Shown here in pieces: positions 4,958 through 5,721 of a stretch of DNA of 5,721 nt. The DNA is from an uncultured Lachnospiraceae bacterium. GTDB lineage: Bacteria; Bacillota_A; Clostridia; Lachnospirales; Lachnospiraceae. The notes under the pieces are model-generated. The model did no database searches, was not told where the DNA came from, and saw nothing but the letters and a program-made list of their open reading frames with translations. The stretch is taken from NCBI GenBank assembly GCA_902787595.1, contig CADAHD010000159.1, positions 1 through 5,721 of the forward strand, read 5' to 3'. Each line of letters opens with the position of its first letter. Position 1 is the stretch's first letter. The translations under genes were made by a program, and so were the position numbers.

Positions 4958-5721
4958 ATGATCAGAAGTATGACCGGTTTCGGCCGTTACGAGCTTGAGG
5001 CGCATGAACGCAGGATCAGTGTGGAGATAAAGGCGGTGAACCACCGTTATCTTGACCTGTCCATTAAGATGCCGCGCAGCTTTAATGCGTTTGAATCGAA
5101 GATAAGGAATATAATCAGAGAGTATATAGAGCGCGGAAAGACTGATATCTATATCAGCTGTGAGGAGCTCGGCGAAGACCGCTTAAGCCTTAAATATAAC
5201 AGAGAACTGGCTAAGGGCTATCTGGGATATTTAAAGGAAATGGCAGAGGAGTTCGGTCTGGAGTCGGATGTCAGGGTGTCAACGCTGGCGCGTTTTCCCG
5301 AAGTTTTTACTATGGAGCAGGAGGAAGGCGACGAAGCAGAGATCTGGCAGGATCTGGAGAAGGCGCTAAGGGAAGCGGCAGAAGCCTTTAAGGCCAGCCG
5401 TGAGCATGAGGGCGAACTGCTTAAGCAGGATCTGCTGGAAAAGCTTGATATCATGAAGGAGGCTCAGTCCGTTATCGAGGAGCGCATGCCTCTGCTGATA
5501 AGCGAGTATCGTGAAAGACTGCGCACAAAGCTTATGGAAGTGCTTGCAGACAGCGCCATCGATGAAAGCCGTATCGTAACGGAAGCCACCATCTATGCGG
5601 ACAAGATCTGCGTGGATGAGGAGATGGTCAGATTAAAGAGCCATATCACCGCCATGAAAAATGAACTGGAAAAGGGCGGCGCAGTGGGCAGGAAACTTGA
5701 TTTCCTGGCACAGGAGATGAA
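4958..5721 (+). CDS. yicC: YicC/YloC family endoribonuclease, 3' end missing
   Basis: The N-terminus MIRSMTGFGR, followed by VEIKAVNHRYLDLSIKMPR (residues 22-40), is the family signature (YicC-like N domain). The C-terminal DUF1732 region is recognisable from DEEMVRLKSHI (220-230) and GRKLDFLAQEM (244-254). E. coli YicC and B. subtilis YloC are endoribonucleases; YicC has been linked to small-RNA turnover, and the protein acts in the cytoplasm. Members are about 290 residues long, so roughly 35-40 residues lie beyond the window; the frame is open to the last base. The start is set by AAGGGGG (4946-4952) 5 nt upstream and by the conserved MIRSMTGFGR beginning. A near-consensus promoter lies just upstream. 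In Bacillus and many clostridia the gene is called yloC and is followed by remA, gmk and rpoZ, so those would be expected next. Confidence 0.95.
   Translation, partial: MIRSMTGFGRYELEAHERRISVEIKAVNHRYLDLSIKMPRSFNAFESKIRNIIREYIERGKTDIYISCEELGEDRLSLKYNRELAKGYLGYLKEMAEEFGLESDVRVSTLARFPEVFTMEQEEGDEAEIWQDLEKALREAAEAFKASREHEGELLKQDLLEKLDIMKEAQSVIEERMPLLISEYRERLRTKLMEVLADSAIDESRIVTEATIYADKICVDEEMVRLKSHITAMKNELEKGGAVGRKLDFLAQEM

Overview
The window looks like chromosomal DNA from a Gram-positive clostridium, most likely a Lachnospiraceae member. This rests on purine-rich Shine-Dalgarno sites (AAAGGA, AAGGA, GGAAGGAG, AAGGGGG), moderate GC content, a YicC/YloC gene of the Firmicutes type, and the pairing of a nucleotidyltransferase gene with a DUF4037 gene. 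All recognisable genes are on the + strand. The family is an inference; no rRNA or marker gene settles it.

Layout. (1) 1-531 is the 3' part of a transglutaminase-like protein with a visible Cys-His-Asp triad, followed by a clear intrinsic terminator (645-671). (2) 672-996 holds no recognisable gene, only short open fragments that may be the remains of a decayed gene. (3) 997-3057 is a tightly packed four-gene cluster: an 82-residue membrane protein carrying the signature of the Na+-translocating decarboxylase beta subunit; a 59-residue unknown protein whose GTG start overlaps the previous stop; a MNT-type nucleotidyltransferase starting 2 nt after the next stop; and a DUF4037 protein overlapping it by 16 bp. 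(4) 3075-3260 is a tandem array of three 62-bp units with nested palindromes. (5) 3297-4457 is an integral-membrane acyltransferase of the AT3 family with the RX10H motif, and 4501-4881 is a 126-residue protein I do not recognise. (6) A near-consensus sigma-A promoter (4892-4920) precedes yicC/yloC, an endoribonuclease-family gene cut off by the window end. In many Firmicutes it is followed by remA, gmk and rpoZ.

The most interesting parts are the isolated GGADGPT ion-site motif in a tiny two-helix membrane protein, its translational coupling to an unknown small protein upstream of two nucleotidyltransferase-fold genes, and the precise 62-bp palindromic repeat. I cannot show that the four genes of cluster (3) form one functional system; only their spacing argues for co-expression.
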